Shown: positions 31,948-40,205 of the stretch, piece by piece
Layout: each line of letters starts with the position of its first letter
Position numbering within the stretch: position 1 is the first letter of the stretch
NCBI GenBank assembly: GCA_028713125.1
Contig: JAQTOU010000001.1
Span: 514,273-578,272, forward strand
DNA length: 64,000 nucleotides
Direction: 5' to 3'
Source: Elusimicrobiales bacterium
GTDB taxonomy: Bacteria; Elusimicrobiota; Elusimicrobia; Elusimicrobiales; UBA9959
Translations under genes and position numbers: made by a program
Notes under the pieces: model-generated
Database searches by the model: none
What the model was told of the DNA's origin: nothing
The model's input: the letters and a program-made list of their open reading frames with translations, nothing else

Positions 31948-32268
31948 CTACCAGAGATTCAGGCTGACTTCCTCGGCGACCTCATCTAAGCCCCGGTATT
32001 TAGGTCTTGAGTGATACTTTACCGAAGGCGCGGCCGGGGCGGCTTCCGCTTTCAGCTTCGCCAGCTCCCGGTCGAGCACCAGGCAGAATTTCTTGTAGTT
32101 ATGGTGCCCGCCGAAGGCCCTGCTTCCGTATCTGAACTCGTGCTCCCTGCCGTCCGAGGACAGCGTCACCAGGAGCGAGAGATGTTCGTCGACTACCGAG
32201 CAGTCGACGCCTTTCTCCGTATAGAAATCTATTATTTTCCGGGCAAAAACAGTATTTTCACGCAGCAT
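31948..32268 (-). CDS. Hypothetical protein, 106 aa
   Basis: An alpha/beta protein: NTVFARKIIDFYTEKGVDCS, VVDEHLSLLVTLSSDGREHE, FRYGSRAFGGHHNYKKFCLV and LDRELAKLKAE, then a Pro/Ala linker and VAEEVSLNLW. No signal or membrane segment. The strand-helix order looks like a small ligand- or nucleic-acid-binding domain, but I recognise no family. It lies between the DUF4912 gene and the winged-helix gene on the same strand and is probably in the same operon. ATG 32268 follows an AGGGGGGAA-type ribosome site. Confidence 0.65.
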   Translation of the reverse strand: MLRENTVFARKIIDFYTEKGVDCSVVDEHLSLLVTLSSDGREHEFRYGSRAFGGHHNYKKFCLVLDRELAKLKAEAAPAAPSVKYHSRPKYRGLDEVAEEVSLNLW

Positions 32269-32320
32269 AGTTCCCCCCTGTCCCCTCGAATCCCGCGGAG
32301 CTTCCTTTTGCTTTAACCTC

Positions 32321-33169
32321 CTATTCCGTCAGCCTCGTTATCTCTATTTCTATCTGCCTCGAATCGTTTTCATCTTTGGACAGCGCCTTGATAGGCAGGT
32401 CGGTGACCCCGTCCTGCAGGGCGAAGCGCAGTGAAAAGGTCCCGTCCGCATTCAGCTTGATCTTGCGCCCGCCCACGGTGACGAAAGCGCCGGGCTCCGT
32501 GGCCCCGTAGAGTATAAGTTCGCAGTCGGCCAGCAGCCAGAAGGCCTTCCGCTCCGGCCTCTGCGGCGCGTGTGAAGAAAGGGAACTTACGCCCCAGGAC
32601 GAAGCTCTTGAGAAAACGGACCGCAGCATCTCCCAGCGCTGGGCCAGCGACTTGGCCACCTCGCCCGAGCCTTTGCCGATATACTCCACCCCGGAAAGCT
32701 GCAGCAGCTTGTCGAAATCCTCCGAGACGGCCATCCATTTCTCGTCCGTGACGTCCGAGATCCCTCCCGGAGGCAGAAGGACGGTATTGCTCTTAACGAT
32801 CCCCTCGAACTCTCCCGAGGGCAGAACGAGCCCGAGCTCGCAGGAGTAGGAGCGGCCCCCCTCCTGGACATGTACGTACCAGTTCCCGGCTTCGAACATT
32901 ACGGGCACGTCGAAATATTTCCCTGCTTCGCCGTTATGGGCGGTCAGGTCGTAGACGCGGATCACCTGCCGCGACTTCTCGAAAATATCCTGCCCGTGCT
33001 CCCGGGCGAAACGGGCCTTCGAATTCGGTGTTATCTCCCAGTAGAGATACATCCAGTTGGGATCCCTCGGCAGCAGGGCCGCCATGGTCGTCCCGTAGGC
33101 TTCCGGCAGCGTTCTGCTGTCCGTATCCGGCTGGCTGATCTTATCGGTTAAAGAACCTGAAGAAGGCAT
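32321..33169 (-). CDS. DUF4912 domain protein
   Basis: 282 residues. Residues about 20-140 match the DUF4912 pattern: EAYGTTMAALLPRDPNWMYL, YWEITPNSKARF, IRVYDLT and YFDVPVMFEAGNWYVHVQEG; the C-terminal third holds a second small beta domain (LILYGATEPGAFVTVGGRKI, DGTFSLRFALQDG). DUF4912 proteins are uncharacterised and often found with glycosyltransferase or stress genes. There is no Shine-Dalgarno before ATG 33169; it may be translated by coupling to the small frame ending at 33183. Confidence 0.75.
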   Translation of the reverse strand: MPSSGSLTDKISQPDTDSRTLPEAYGTTMAALLPRDPNWMYLYWEITPNSKARFAREHGQDIFEKSRQVIRVYDLTAHNGEAGKYFDVPVMFEAGNWYVHVQEGGRSYSCELGLVLPSGEFEGIVKSNTVLLPPGGISDVTDEKWMAVSEDFDKLLQLSGVEYIGKGSGEVAKSLAQRWEMLRSVFSRASSWGVSSLSSHAPQRPERKAFWLLADCELILYGATEPGAFVTVGGRKIKLNADGTFSLRFALQDGVTDLPIKALSKDENDSRQIEIEITRLTE

Positions 33170-33182
33170 AAAAATTCGACCT

Positions 33183-33353
33183 TTAAACCGCGGCGCAAAG
33201 AAAATGATTCGACGCTTTAAGGAAATGTTCTGCCTTAAGATAATAGAAAGAGCGCAAAAGCAGGTTTCCCGCGCCCGCCGCGGGAGCCTTCACGCTTTTA
33301 TGTCCGCGCCGCCGCCCGACCGCCGCGCGGCGCCTGTTGTTTGTAGTTTTCAC
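33183..33353 (-). CDS. Possible small basic protein, 56 aa
   Basis: A frame starting at GTG 33353 directly after an AGGGGGAAAA ribosome site. It encodes MKTTNNRRRAAVGRRRGHKS and then VKAPAAGAGN, a strongly basic stretch, followed by LLLRSFYYLKAEHFLKASNH and a short hydrophobic end. It stops 13 bp before the DUF4912 start, which has no ribosome site of its own. It could be a nucleic-acid-binding peptide or simply a leader that couples translation. Its GC-rich Arg codons mean a chance frame cannot be excluded. Confidence 0.4.
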   Translation of the reverse strand: MKTTNNRRRAAVGRRRGHKSVKAPAAGAGNLLLRSFYYLKAEHFLKASNHFLCAAV

Positions 33354-33599
33354 TTTTCCCCCTAATATGCGGCAACCGCGCCGGGCCCGCCGTTCCTGGC
33401 GTAAGCTCCGGAAAATGCCGATCGAAGTCTCGGCAGCGCTTTAAGTCGCGGTTGTCCGTTGTCAAACCCTACCCAAGGATAGTTTACAGGTATTGTTCAA
33501 AAAATACAAACACCCGAAAGGGCTAGGAAGGCGGACATAATAGGGTTAATCCGAAAGGACTATTCCGGAAAAATAAAAAACGGTACGGCACGACGGAAT
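33354..33599. other. Intergenic stretch
   Basis: No further gene was found. On the minus strand TTGACA lies at 33465-33460 with only a weak -10 (TTAAAG-like) downstream. Near 33540-33600 there is a short imperfect hairpin (CCGAAAGG and CCGGAA repeats) that could end an upstream transcript. Confidence 0.35.
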
Positions 33600-35165
33600 T
33601 CAATGTTCCGCGGCCGACATCTGCGCCTGGCTCTTGATATGCCGGCTGCCTTTGAAAAAAAGCACGAAAGGCGCCGCTATCACGGCGGTGTAGGCCAGCC
33701 ACCTGAAGCAATCCGTGAAGGATAAAAGCACGGCCTGCATGACGACGGCCTTGTAGGCGAGGCCGTAAGCCGCCATCGGGTTGGAGACAAGGGTCTTTAC
33801 ATGGGCGGACCATTCCAGGAACTGCTCGCCGTACTGGGAGATATTGGAGGCCAGCGCGGTCTGGTGCACCTGCGCCATGCGCGTCTGCATCGTGAAGATT
33901 ATGGAGATGCCCACGCTGGCCCCGATATTGCGCAGCAGGGCGAAAACGCCGCTGGCCTGCTGCAGGTCGGACTGCGGGAGGTTGGCCATGGTCAGCGTGG
34001 TCAGCGGCACGAAGATGAACCCCATCATCAGGCCGTTGAAGAAAAGCGGGGCTATTAAATTAGTGCGGGCTATGCCCAGGTTGAAGGTGGAAAACGTTAT
34101 GAGCGTCACGGCTATGCCGATGAAGCCAAGGAGCATCATCAGCCGGTTGCCGACCTTGGAGACCAGCTTGCTTATTACGATCATGGAGATCAGCGAGCCT
34201 ATCCCGCGCGGCATCATGGACAGGCCGCTCTGGAAGGCCGGGTAGCCGAGCAGGGACTGCATGAAGATGGGCAGGATGGCCGTGGAGCCCATCAGCACGG
34301 CGCCCAGCACGGCGGACAAAAGAGTGCCCAGGGCAAGGTTGCGGCTCTTCAAAAGGCGCAGGTTCATGAAAGGATGCTTCTGGCGCAGCTCCCACCAGGC
34401 GAAGAGCGGCAGGGACACCGCGGCGAGGAAGGCGCCGAAACGGATCCAGGCGTCGGCGAACCAGTCCACTTCCTGCCCTTTGTCTATCACAAGCTGGAAA
34501 GCCCCGATGCCTATTATCATCAGCGCAAGGCCGAAGTAGTCTATCTTCGCGGACCTGTCCCGCTTCAGGTAGGGCGGGTCCTCGAGGAACATATTCTGCA
34601 GCACCAGGCCGAGCACGCCTATCGGGACATTGATATAGAAGATCCAGCGCCAGGAATAATTATCTGTGATCCAGCCGCCGAGGATAGGCCCGATTATGGG
34701 CGCCACCACTATCCCCATGCCGTAGGCCGCCATGGCCTGGCCCCGCTTCTCCTGCGGGAAACTTTCAAGGAGCACGGCCTGCGCCAGGGGCTGGAGGCCG
34801 CCGCCGGCGATGCCCTGCAGGATGCGGGCGATGATAAGCTGCGGCAGGGTCTGGGCCATGCCGCAAAGAATAGATGAGACGGTGAAAAGGCCGACAGAAA
34901 GCGCCATGAAGCGCTTGCGCCCGACGAAAACGCTCAGCCAGCTGGAGGCCGCCAGCATGATGGCGCCGGCCACCAGGTAACTGGTCAGGACCCAGGAAAC
35001 TTCGTGCGTGGAGGCCGACAGGCCGCCGGCGATATGCGGCAGCGAGACATTGGCCACCGAGGTGTCCAGGACCTGCATGAAAGTGGTAAGCAGCACGGAA
35101 AAAGCGACCAGCCACGGTGAGTGGGTGGGCTTCCAGAAGCCGCGCTGCGCGCCGGGCTCCGCCAT
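33600..35165 (-). CDS. DHA2-family MFS multidrug transporter (EmrB-like)
   Basis: 521 residues with about 14 transmembrane helices. DHA2/EmrB traits are MQVLDTSVANVSLPHIAGGL in helix 1, LGYALTGAI-like SWVLTSYLVAGAIMLAAS, the motif A region FVGRKRFMALSVGLFTVSS, and motif C (GIVVAPIIGPILGGWITDNY) in helix 5. It should export drugs or other amphiphiles using the proton gradient together with the HlyD-like protein and the TolC-like channel encoded next to it. Its start overlaps the adaptor stop by 1 nt (TAATG). Confidence 0.93.
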   Translation of the reverse strand: MAEPGAQRGFWKPTHSPWLVAFSVLLTTFMQVLDTSVANVSLPHIAGGLSASTHEVSWVLTSYLVAGAIMLAASSWLSVFVGRKRFMALSVGLFTVSSILCGMAQTLPQLIIARILQGIAGGGLQPLAQAVLLESFPQEKRGQAMAAYGMGIVVAPIIGPILGGWITDNYSWRWIFYINVPIGVLGLVLQNMFLEDPPYLKRDRSAKIDYFGLALMIIGIGAFQLVIDKGQEVDWFADAWIRFGAFLAAVSLPLFAWWELRQKHPFMNLRLLKSRNLALGTLLSAVLGAVLMGSTAILPIFMQSLLGYPAFQSGLSMMPRGIGSLISMIVISKLVSKVGNRLMMLLGFIGIAVTLITFSTFNLGIARTNLIAPLFFNGLMMGFIFVPLTTLTMANLPQSDLQQASGVFALLRNIGASVGISIIFTMQTRMAQVHQTALASNISQYGEQFLEWSAHVKTLVSNPMAAYGLAYKAVVMQAVLLSFTDCFRWLAYTAVIAAPFVLFFKGSRHIKSQAQMSAAEH

Positions 35166-36037
35166 TATTTCAGGTGTACCGTAGGTTCCACCGACATGCC
35201 GGGAACCAGCATCATGCCGTCAAGCGGCTCGTCGAAAACTATCTTGACCGGGACGCGCTGGACCACTTTCACGAAATTGCCGGTGGCGTTCTCGGCGGGG
35301 AGCAGGCTGAACCTGCCGCCGGTCCCGGACTGGATGCTGTCTATATGCGCCTTCAGGGTCCTGCCGGGGAAAGCGTCGACCTTGACGCCGACCTGCTGGC
35401 CTATGCGCATCCGGGTCAGCTGCGTTTCCTTGAAATTGGCTATCACCCAGACCTCGTCGGTAACTATGGCCATCAGCGGCTGCCCGACCTGCACGTAGGC
35501 GCGCGGCTCGGCGTTCTTCTTGGTGATCTTGCCGGTCTCCGGCGCCGTTATGCGGGTGTAGGAAAGGTCCAGCTCGGCGGCCGAGACTTTCTTTTCGGCC
35601 AGGAGAGCTTTGGCGCCGAGCACGTCAGCGTCGGACATGGCCTTTTCATAGGCCTGCCGGGACAGGTCGTCGCGCTTGAAAAGCTGTATCGCGCGCGCGT
35701 AGTCGGCGGCGGCGCGCTGGGCCTCCGCTTTCGCGGCGGAGAACTCGGCCTTCGCCTGCTCCAGCTTTACCTGGTAGTCGCGGGCATCTATCTCAAGAAG
35801 GAGGTCGCCTTTTTCCACATGCTGGTTATCCGCAGCTTTGACGGACTGGATCTGGCCGGGAACCTTGGAGCTTATAGGGATGACGTGCGTTTCTATGGAA
35901 GCGTCGTCGGTGCTTTCGTGCGCTTCCGCGTAGCGCCAGTACGCCGCCCCGGCGGCCAGGATGAGGGCGCAGAACGCGGCCAGCAGCAGCCAGTGGGGCC
36001 TTTTGGAGGCTTTCTTGTTGTCGGTGTTTTCTGTCAT
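35165..36037 (-). CDS. HlyD-family membrane fusion protein (EmrA-like)
   Basis: 290 residues. One N-terminal transmembrane helix (PHWLLLAAFCALILAAGAAY), a biotinyl-lipoyl half (HVIPISSKVPGQIQSVKAAD), a helical hairpin (YQVKLEQAKAEFSAAKAEAQ...), and beta-barrel part (YTRITAPETGKITKKNAEPR, IANFKETQLTRMRIGQQV). It bridges the EmrB-like pump to the outer-membrane channel. ATG 36037 with AAGGAA just upstream is preferred; a TTG at 36055 overlapping the tolC stop is the alternative. Confidence 0.93.
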   Translation of the reverse strand: MTENTDNKKASKRPHWLLLAAFCALILAAGAAYWRYAEAHESTDDASIETHVIPISSKVPGQIQSVKAADNQHVEKGDLLLEIDARDYQVKLEQAKAEFSAAKAEAQRAAADYARAIQLFKRDDLSRQAYEKAMSDADVLGAKALLAEKKVSAAELDLSYTRITAPETGKITKKNAEPRAYVQVGQPLMAIVTDEVWVIANFKETQLTRMRIGQQVGVKVDAFPGRTLKAHIDSIQSGTGGRFSLLPAENATGNFVKVVQRVPVKIVFDEPLDGMMLVPGMSVEPTVHLK

Positions 36038-36051
36038 AGGTTCCTTAGCGG

Positions 36052-37362
36052 TCAAAATTTCAGGCTTTTCATGCTGCCGAGGGCCAGGGTCAGGCGGATA
36101 TTGGCTTCTTTGTGCCTGGAGAGCGCGTCCACGCGGCTGTCCCGGGCGCGGGAAAGGGAGGTCTGGGCGTTAACGAGCTCGACATTGTCCCCCACCCCGG
36201 CGGCGAAGCGGTTGCGGGCCATCTCGAGCTCCTGCTCGCCCAGCGTTACGGTCATGGAGGCGGTCTCTACTTCCTCCGCCGAAGCTTTGAGGCGGTAAAG
36301 AGCTATCCTGACCTCCTCCTCCACCTGGACGAAAGTATCGCGGAGGCGGCTTTCCGCCTGGCTCTTCGCGGCCGAAGCCCCGTCTATTCCGGCGTCAAGG
36401 CGCCCGCCCGAGAAAAGAGGCAGCCTGGCCTTAACGCCCATGTCGCCTACCAGTTTAAGGTCGTGGTCGGGATTCGCGCCGCTCATCGCGGCCGAGCCTG
36501 TCACGGACACGGTGGGCAGCCGCGACCCCTTTGCGGCCGCCAGGGAGTATTCTCCGGCCGAGAGCCAGGTCCTGGCTATCGCTATCTCGAGCCTGGCCGA
36601 CTGCGCCGTTTTTACGGCTTCGCCAGGGTCCAGGGGCTGGTCGGGGGCAAAAGACAGTTCTTCGGTCAGATCCACTTTTTGCGCCAGCGGCACGCCAAGC
36701 ATGTGCTTGAGGCGGAGGCGGGCTTCCTCCAGGGAGGTCCTCGCCCTTATGACCCGCAGGCTCTCTTCCGCCTCGCGGGTCTTGGCCCGGACCACGTCCA
36801 GGCCGGTGGCCGAGCCGGCTTCATGCTTGTTCTCGGCGAGTTCCCTCAGGCTCCTGGCCAGGTCCCGCCCTGAGGAGGCGGAGTTCTCGGCCGCGGAAGC
36901 GCGGAGCACGTCGAGGTAGGCCAGGGCCGCCGCGGCGGTAACCTGTTCTTTTACAAGCTCCAGCCGCAGGAAGGAGATCTTCTCCTCCTCGCTCTTCGAC
37001 CTGGCCAGGCCGCGCGCCGACAGGTCGAGCACGCTGGCGACCAGGCGCAGCCTCGCGTCGAAAGTATTGAAGGGACCTATCAGGTTCGCCCCCCCGCCGG
37101 GCAGACTGCCGAAGCCCATTGCGGTCAGGTTTTCCCTGAGCGTGCGCTCCTGGGAAACGGAGAACTCCACCTGGGGCAGCAGCCTGGCGGCCGCGGAAAG
37201 AGCCTCGGCCTTCTGCGCCTCGCCGGAGGACGCGGCCAGCTTTACATAAAGGTTGTTCTTCAGCGCGAGGTCGAAGCAGCGCTGGATATCGAGCCCGCCG
37301 GCGGCAAAGGCCGGGGCCGAGTGCAGCAGCGCCGCCAGTAAAAGTGTCGTGGATCTTTTCAT
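36052..37362 (-). CDS. TolC-family outer-membrane efflux protein
   Basis: 436 residues with a signal peptide (MKRSTTLLLAALLHSAPAFA). The OEP duplication is visible: first half FDLALKNNLYVKLAASSGEA...YLDVLRASAAENSASSGRDL, second half AKTAQSARLEIAIARTWLSAGEY...DTFVQVEEEVRIALYRLKAS. It is the outer-membrane tunnel for the pump encoded downstream. A large palindrome (37402-37443) lies about 40 bp upstream of its start and may regulate the operon. Confidence 0.93.
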   Translation of the reverse strand: MKRSTTLLLAALLHSAPAFAAGGLDIQRCFDLALKNNLYVKLAASSGEAQKAEALSAAARLLPQVEFSVSQERTLRENLTAMGFGSLPGGGANLIGPFNTFDARLRLVASVLDLSARGLARSKSEEEKISFLRLELVKEQVTAAAALAYLDVLRASAAENSASSGRDLARSLRELAENKHEAGSATGLDVVRAKTREAEESLRVIRARTSLEEARLRLKHMLGVPLAQKVDLTEELSFAPDQPLDPGEAVKTAQSARLEIAIARTWLSAGEYSLAAAKGSRLPTVSVTGSAAMSGANPDHDLKLVGDMGVKARLPLFSGGRLDAGIDGASAAKSQAESRLRDTFVQVEEEVRIALYRLKASAEEVETASMTVTLGEQELEMARNRFAAGVGDNVELVNAQTSLSRARDSRVDALSRHKEANIRLTLALGSMKSLKF

Positions 37363-37383
37363 ATCTTAAAAAATAGGCGGGGT

Positions 37384-37443
37384 GACAGCTGTCTAATTAA
37401 AGCGACACACGACTTAATTACCTGCGATTAAGTTGTGTGCCGC
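37384..37443. repeat. Palindromes upstream of the efflux operon
   Basis: A 17-bp stem (37402-37418 pairing with 37427-37443, one mismatch and one G:T pair, 8-nt loop) built on ACTTAAT/ATTAAGT. Next to it, 37384-37393 is a perfect GACAGCTGTC palindrome. They lie between the aminotransferase stop (37478) and the tolC start (37362). They could be a terminator for the first gene, operators for the efflux genes, or both. Confidence 0.6.
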
Positions 37444-37477
37444 CTTTTTCTGAACGGCCGGGAGGCAGGTTTACGGA

Positions 37478-38995
37478 TCAGTGTCCGGCTCCGGCTTTTG
37501 CCGGGACTTTGAGGACCAGTTCCTTCAGCCCCTTGCGCATGACATTGACTATCATGTCTATCTCGGCGCTGGTGATGCTGAAAGAGGGCGTGAAGCGCAG
37601 ACCGCATTCGCCGCCGTGGATCATTTCGATGCCGTTGACGCGCATGAATTCCTCGAACCCGCCGACGCCCAGGACGCAGTAGCGCTTGGGGTTGAGCATC
37701 GCGCTCACCATCAGGCCGGTGCCCACCACCTGCTCGATGGCGCCGGGGAATTCCTTCGACAGCTCCTGGAACTTGGCGATGAACTCCTGGCCGCGCTCGC
37801 GGATGTTCTTGCGGATCTCCGGGGTGACCGCGTCGAGGACGGTGCAGCCGACCTCCATGGCGCGCGGGTTGCCCGTCATGGTATTTCCGTAGAGGCCGGT
37901 GACGTACTGCGCGGCCACCGGGCCGCTCAGGGCGATCACCGAGAGCGGGAACTGCCCGGCATTGAGGGCCTTGGAGAAAGTTTCCATGTCCGGCGGAAGG
38001 CAGGTCTCGTAGCCGGCGTAATCCACGATGCTCAGGCAGCCCTGGGCGCGCAGCGCGGCCTGGATGGAATCCACCACAAGCAGGCTGCCCATCTTGGTGG
38101 TCAGGGACCTGGCTTCATTATAGTACTCGCGGGTGAGCGCGAGGCCGGGAATGCCTTCGCCCATGACCGGCTCGACGAAGAAAGCTTCGAAGAAGATCCC
38201 TTTCTGTTCGGCTTCGGCGAAAGTTTTGCGCAGCGCTTCGTGGTCGTTGATCGGCACGAAAAGCATATTGTCCACGTCGCGGTAGGAGGCCAGGTGCTTT
38301 GCGTAGGCCGAGCGGCAGGAATGCGAGGTGCGCGCGGGGCCCTCGGTGCGGCCGTGGAAGCCTTCCACTACGGCGAGGCGCATGACTTTCTTCCCGGCCT
38401 GGCGGCCGCCGGCATCGGTCATGGTGCGGGCGTGGATGTCGGCGACGCGGCAGGCGAAAGTTACGGACTCGGAGCCGCTGTTCAGGAAAACGAATTTCTC
38501 GTAAGGGCAGGCGCCGCGGACGCGGCCGATCTCTTTGGTCAGGCGCTCCGTCAGGCGGTGCTGGCTGAAGGCCGGCGTCATCACATTGGCCATCACGTAG
38601 GGCTCGCTCATCGCCTTGAGGACGGCCTCGGGCGCGTGGCCCATGCCGAGCATCCCGTAACCGCCGGAATCGTGGACCACCGCGCCGTGCGAGGTGACTA
38701 TCCAGGAGCCTTTGGCAGCGAGCGGGGTATAGGGGTTTATGCTGGCCGCGTTATAAAAATTGAGGACCTTGCCCTGCAGCAGGGCGCAGAGCTCTTTCTC
38801 GTCCATCTTGTAGAGCTTCTCTTCCTCGGGCGAAACCTTGCGGCGGTTCTCGGCGGCGGTCTTGATCGCCGAGGCGAGGTCTTTGTCGGCGGCCAGGAAC
38901 TGGCGGATGACCTCGTCGCTAAGACCTTTCGTTCGGGCGGGTCCGGCGGAACTACGGATAGAATTCAAAAGATCCATACAGTGCTGAGATGACAT
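37478..38995 (-). CDS. Class III (PLP-dependent) aminotransferase
   Basis: 505 residues. A class III fold is shown by SWIVTSHGAVVHDSGGYGML, the PLP-phosphate region FLNSGSESVTFACRVADIHA, VEGFHGRTEG, and the lysine in METFSKALNAGQFPLSVIAL. The length and N-terminal helical extension recall L-lysine 6-transaminases, but the usual D-E-V-Q after the ring-nitrogen Asp strand reads DSIQAAL here. It probably moves an amino group between an omega-amine or lysine-like substrate and a keto acid. It stands alone between an MFS gene and the efflux operon. Confidence 0.8.
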   Translation of the reverse strand: MSSQHCMDLLNSIRSSAGPARTKGLSDEVIRQFLAADKDLASAIKTAAENRRKVSPEEEKLYKMDEKELCALLQGKVLNFYNAASINPYTPLAAKGSWIVTSHGAVVHDSGGYGMLGMGHAPEAVLKAMSEPYVMANVMTPAFSQHRLTERLTKEIGRVRGACPYEKFVFLNSGSESVTFACRVADIHARTMTDAGGRQAGKKVMRLAVVEGFHGRTEGPARTSHSCRSAYAKHLASYRDVDNMLFVPINDHEALRKTFAEAEQKGIFFEAFFVEPVMGEGIPGLALTREYYNEARSLTTKMGSLLVVDSIQAALRAQGCLSIVDYAGYETCLPPDMETFSKALNAGQFPLSVIALSGPVAAQYVTGLYGNTMTGNPRAMEVGCTVLDAVTPEIRKNIRERGQEFIAKFQELSKEFPGAIEQVVGTGLMVSAMLNPKRYCVLGVGGFEEFMRVNGIEMIHGGECGLRFTPSFSITSAEIDMIVNVMRKGLKELVLKVPAKAGAGH

Positions 38996-39053
38996 GAGGG
39001 CCTCCTATAGAACCAGCGATAACCAAAAATTGCTTAAGAATTATTTTACTAAA

Positions 39054-40205
39054 TTACTCTTCGCAGTAAGCCAGGAAATAGGCGGTTCCGGCCAGCCCGC
39101 AGACGAAAGCGGCGAGCAGGTTGAGCCTGGGCGAGACGCTCCACAGGAAGCCCCCCGCGATAACGGCGGCCGCCACCACGGTGTCCCGGACGAAATAGTA
39201 AGCCCCGTAGGTCAAAGCCTTGTTCTCCTCGGGGGCCAGGTCCAGGATCAGCGCTTTGCGGGCCGGCTCTCCGAATTCCTTGAAGCCCCTTATGATAAAA
39301 GCGAAAACCAGCGCGTAAAGCGACCTGGAGAACAGAAGCACCAGCGGGAAAGCGGAAAAGAAAGCGAAAGTCACGGCTATATAGGGCTTTTTTGTCTTTG
39401 TCTTTTCTACCAGCCACGCCACCGGGACATAGATAAGGATAGCGGAAACCATCTCGATGCTTGTGAGCCACCCGAACTGCACCGGCGAGACGCCTATGCC
39501 TTTGATGCACCAGATCACCACGAAAGCGTAAGGGATCTGTTCGCAGAAACGTATCAGGATGTCGGAGACGAGCAGGGACTTTAGCCGCGGCCCGGTTCGG
39601 GCGAGGACCTTCAGCGGGTTTTTCTCCATTTGCGCCGCGGCCGGTTCCGCGACATGCTCCAGGAAATAATGCTGCAGAAGCAGGGCGAGGACGGACAGGA
39701 AGAGGGCGAAAGTGAAAGCGATCCTTACCCCGTCCTTTACCCCCCAGCTCTGCACGCAGTAGCCGCCCAACAAAGGCCCCACGGCCATAGGGATGCGGCG
39801 GGCGATGGAGTGCATGGAGACGCCCATGGTCCTTTTATGGAAAGGGAGCAGCTTGGAGATCGCGCCCATGATGGCGGGGAGCGAGACCGAGGACCAGGCT
39901 ATGAACAGCACCGCCCCGGCGAGGGCGGCCTGCCAGGACGGGAAGAAAATGACGATAAGGTAGCCGGCCACCGCGGCCAGGTTGAACAGGAGCAGCGACC
40001 TCTTGTAGCCGATGCGGTCGCTGAGATAGCCGCCGGGGAAGGAGTAGACGGCGCCCAGGAAATTATCGGCCGCGTTGAGGAAACCCACCGCGAGGCTGGT
40101 CCCGCCCAGGGCCATTATGTAAAGAGGCAGGAACCGCTCTCCCATCTTCTCCCCCATCTCTATAAGGACGGCGGCCGAGAGGAGGACCAGCAGGTTCTTT
40201 TTCAT
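39054..40205 (-). CDS. MFS transporter
   Basis: 383 residues with about 12 transmembrane helices. Motif A reads GGYLSDRIGYKRSLLLFNLA between helices 2 and 3; helix 4-5 has GAVLFIAWSSVSLPAIMGAI. It belongs to the major facilitator superfamily; the drug/sugar subfamily cannot be decided. The start overlaps the stop of the M15-like gene upstream (40205), so the two are translationally coupled. Confidence 0.85.
   Translation of the reverse strand: MKKNLLVLLSAAVLIEMGEKMGERFLPLYIMALGGTSLAVGFLNAADNFLGAVYSFPGGYLSDRIGYKRSLLLFNLAAVAGYLIVIFFPSWQAALAGAVLFIAWSSVSLPAIMGAISKLLPFHKRTMGVSMHSIARRIPMAVGPLLGGYCVQSWGVKDGVRIAFTFALFLSVLALLLQHYFLEHVAEPAAAQMEKNPLKVLARTGPRLKSLLVSDILIRFCEQIPYAFVVIWCIKGIGVSPVQFGWLTSIEMVSAILIYVPVAWLVEKTKTKKPYIAVTFAFFSAFPLVLLFSRSLYALVFAFIIRGFKEFGEPARKALILDLAPEENKALTYGAYYFVRDTVVAAAVIAGGFLWSVSPRLNLLAAFVCGLAGTAYFLAYCEE

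Noticed and set aside
35117-36298. 393-codon + strand open frame
   Set aside because: Antisense to the EmrA-like gene, low-complexity translation, no start signals.
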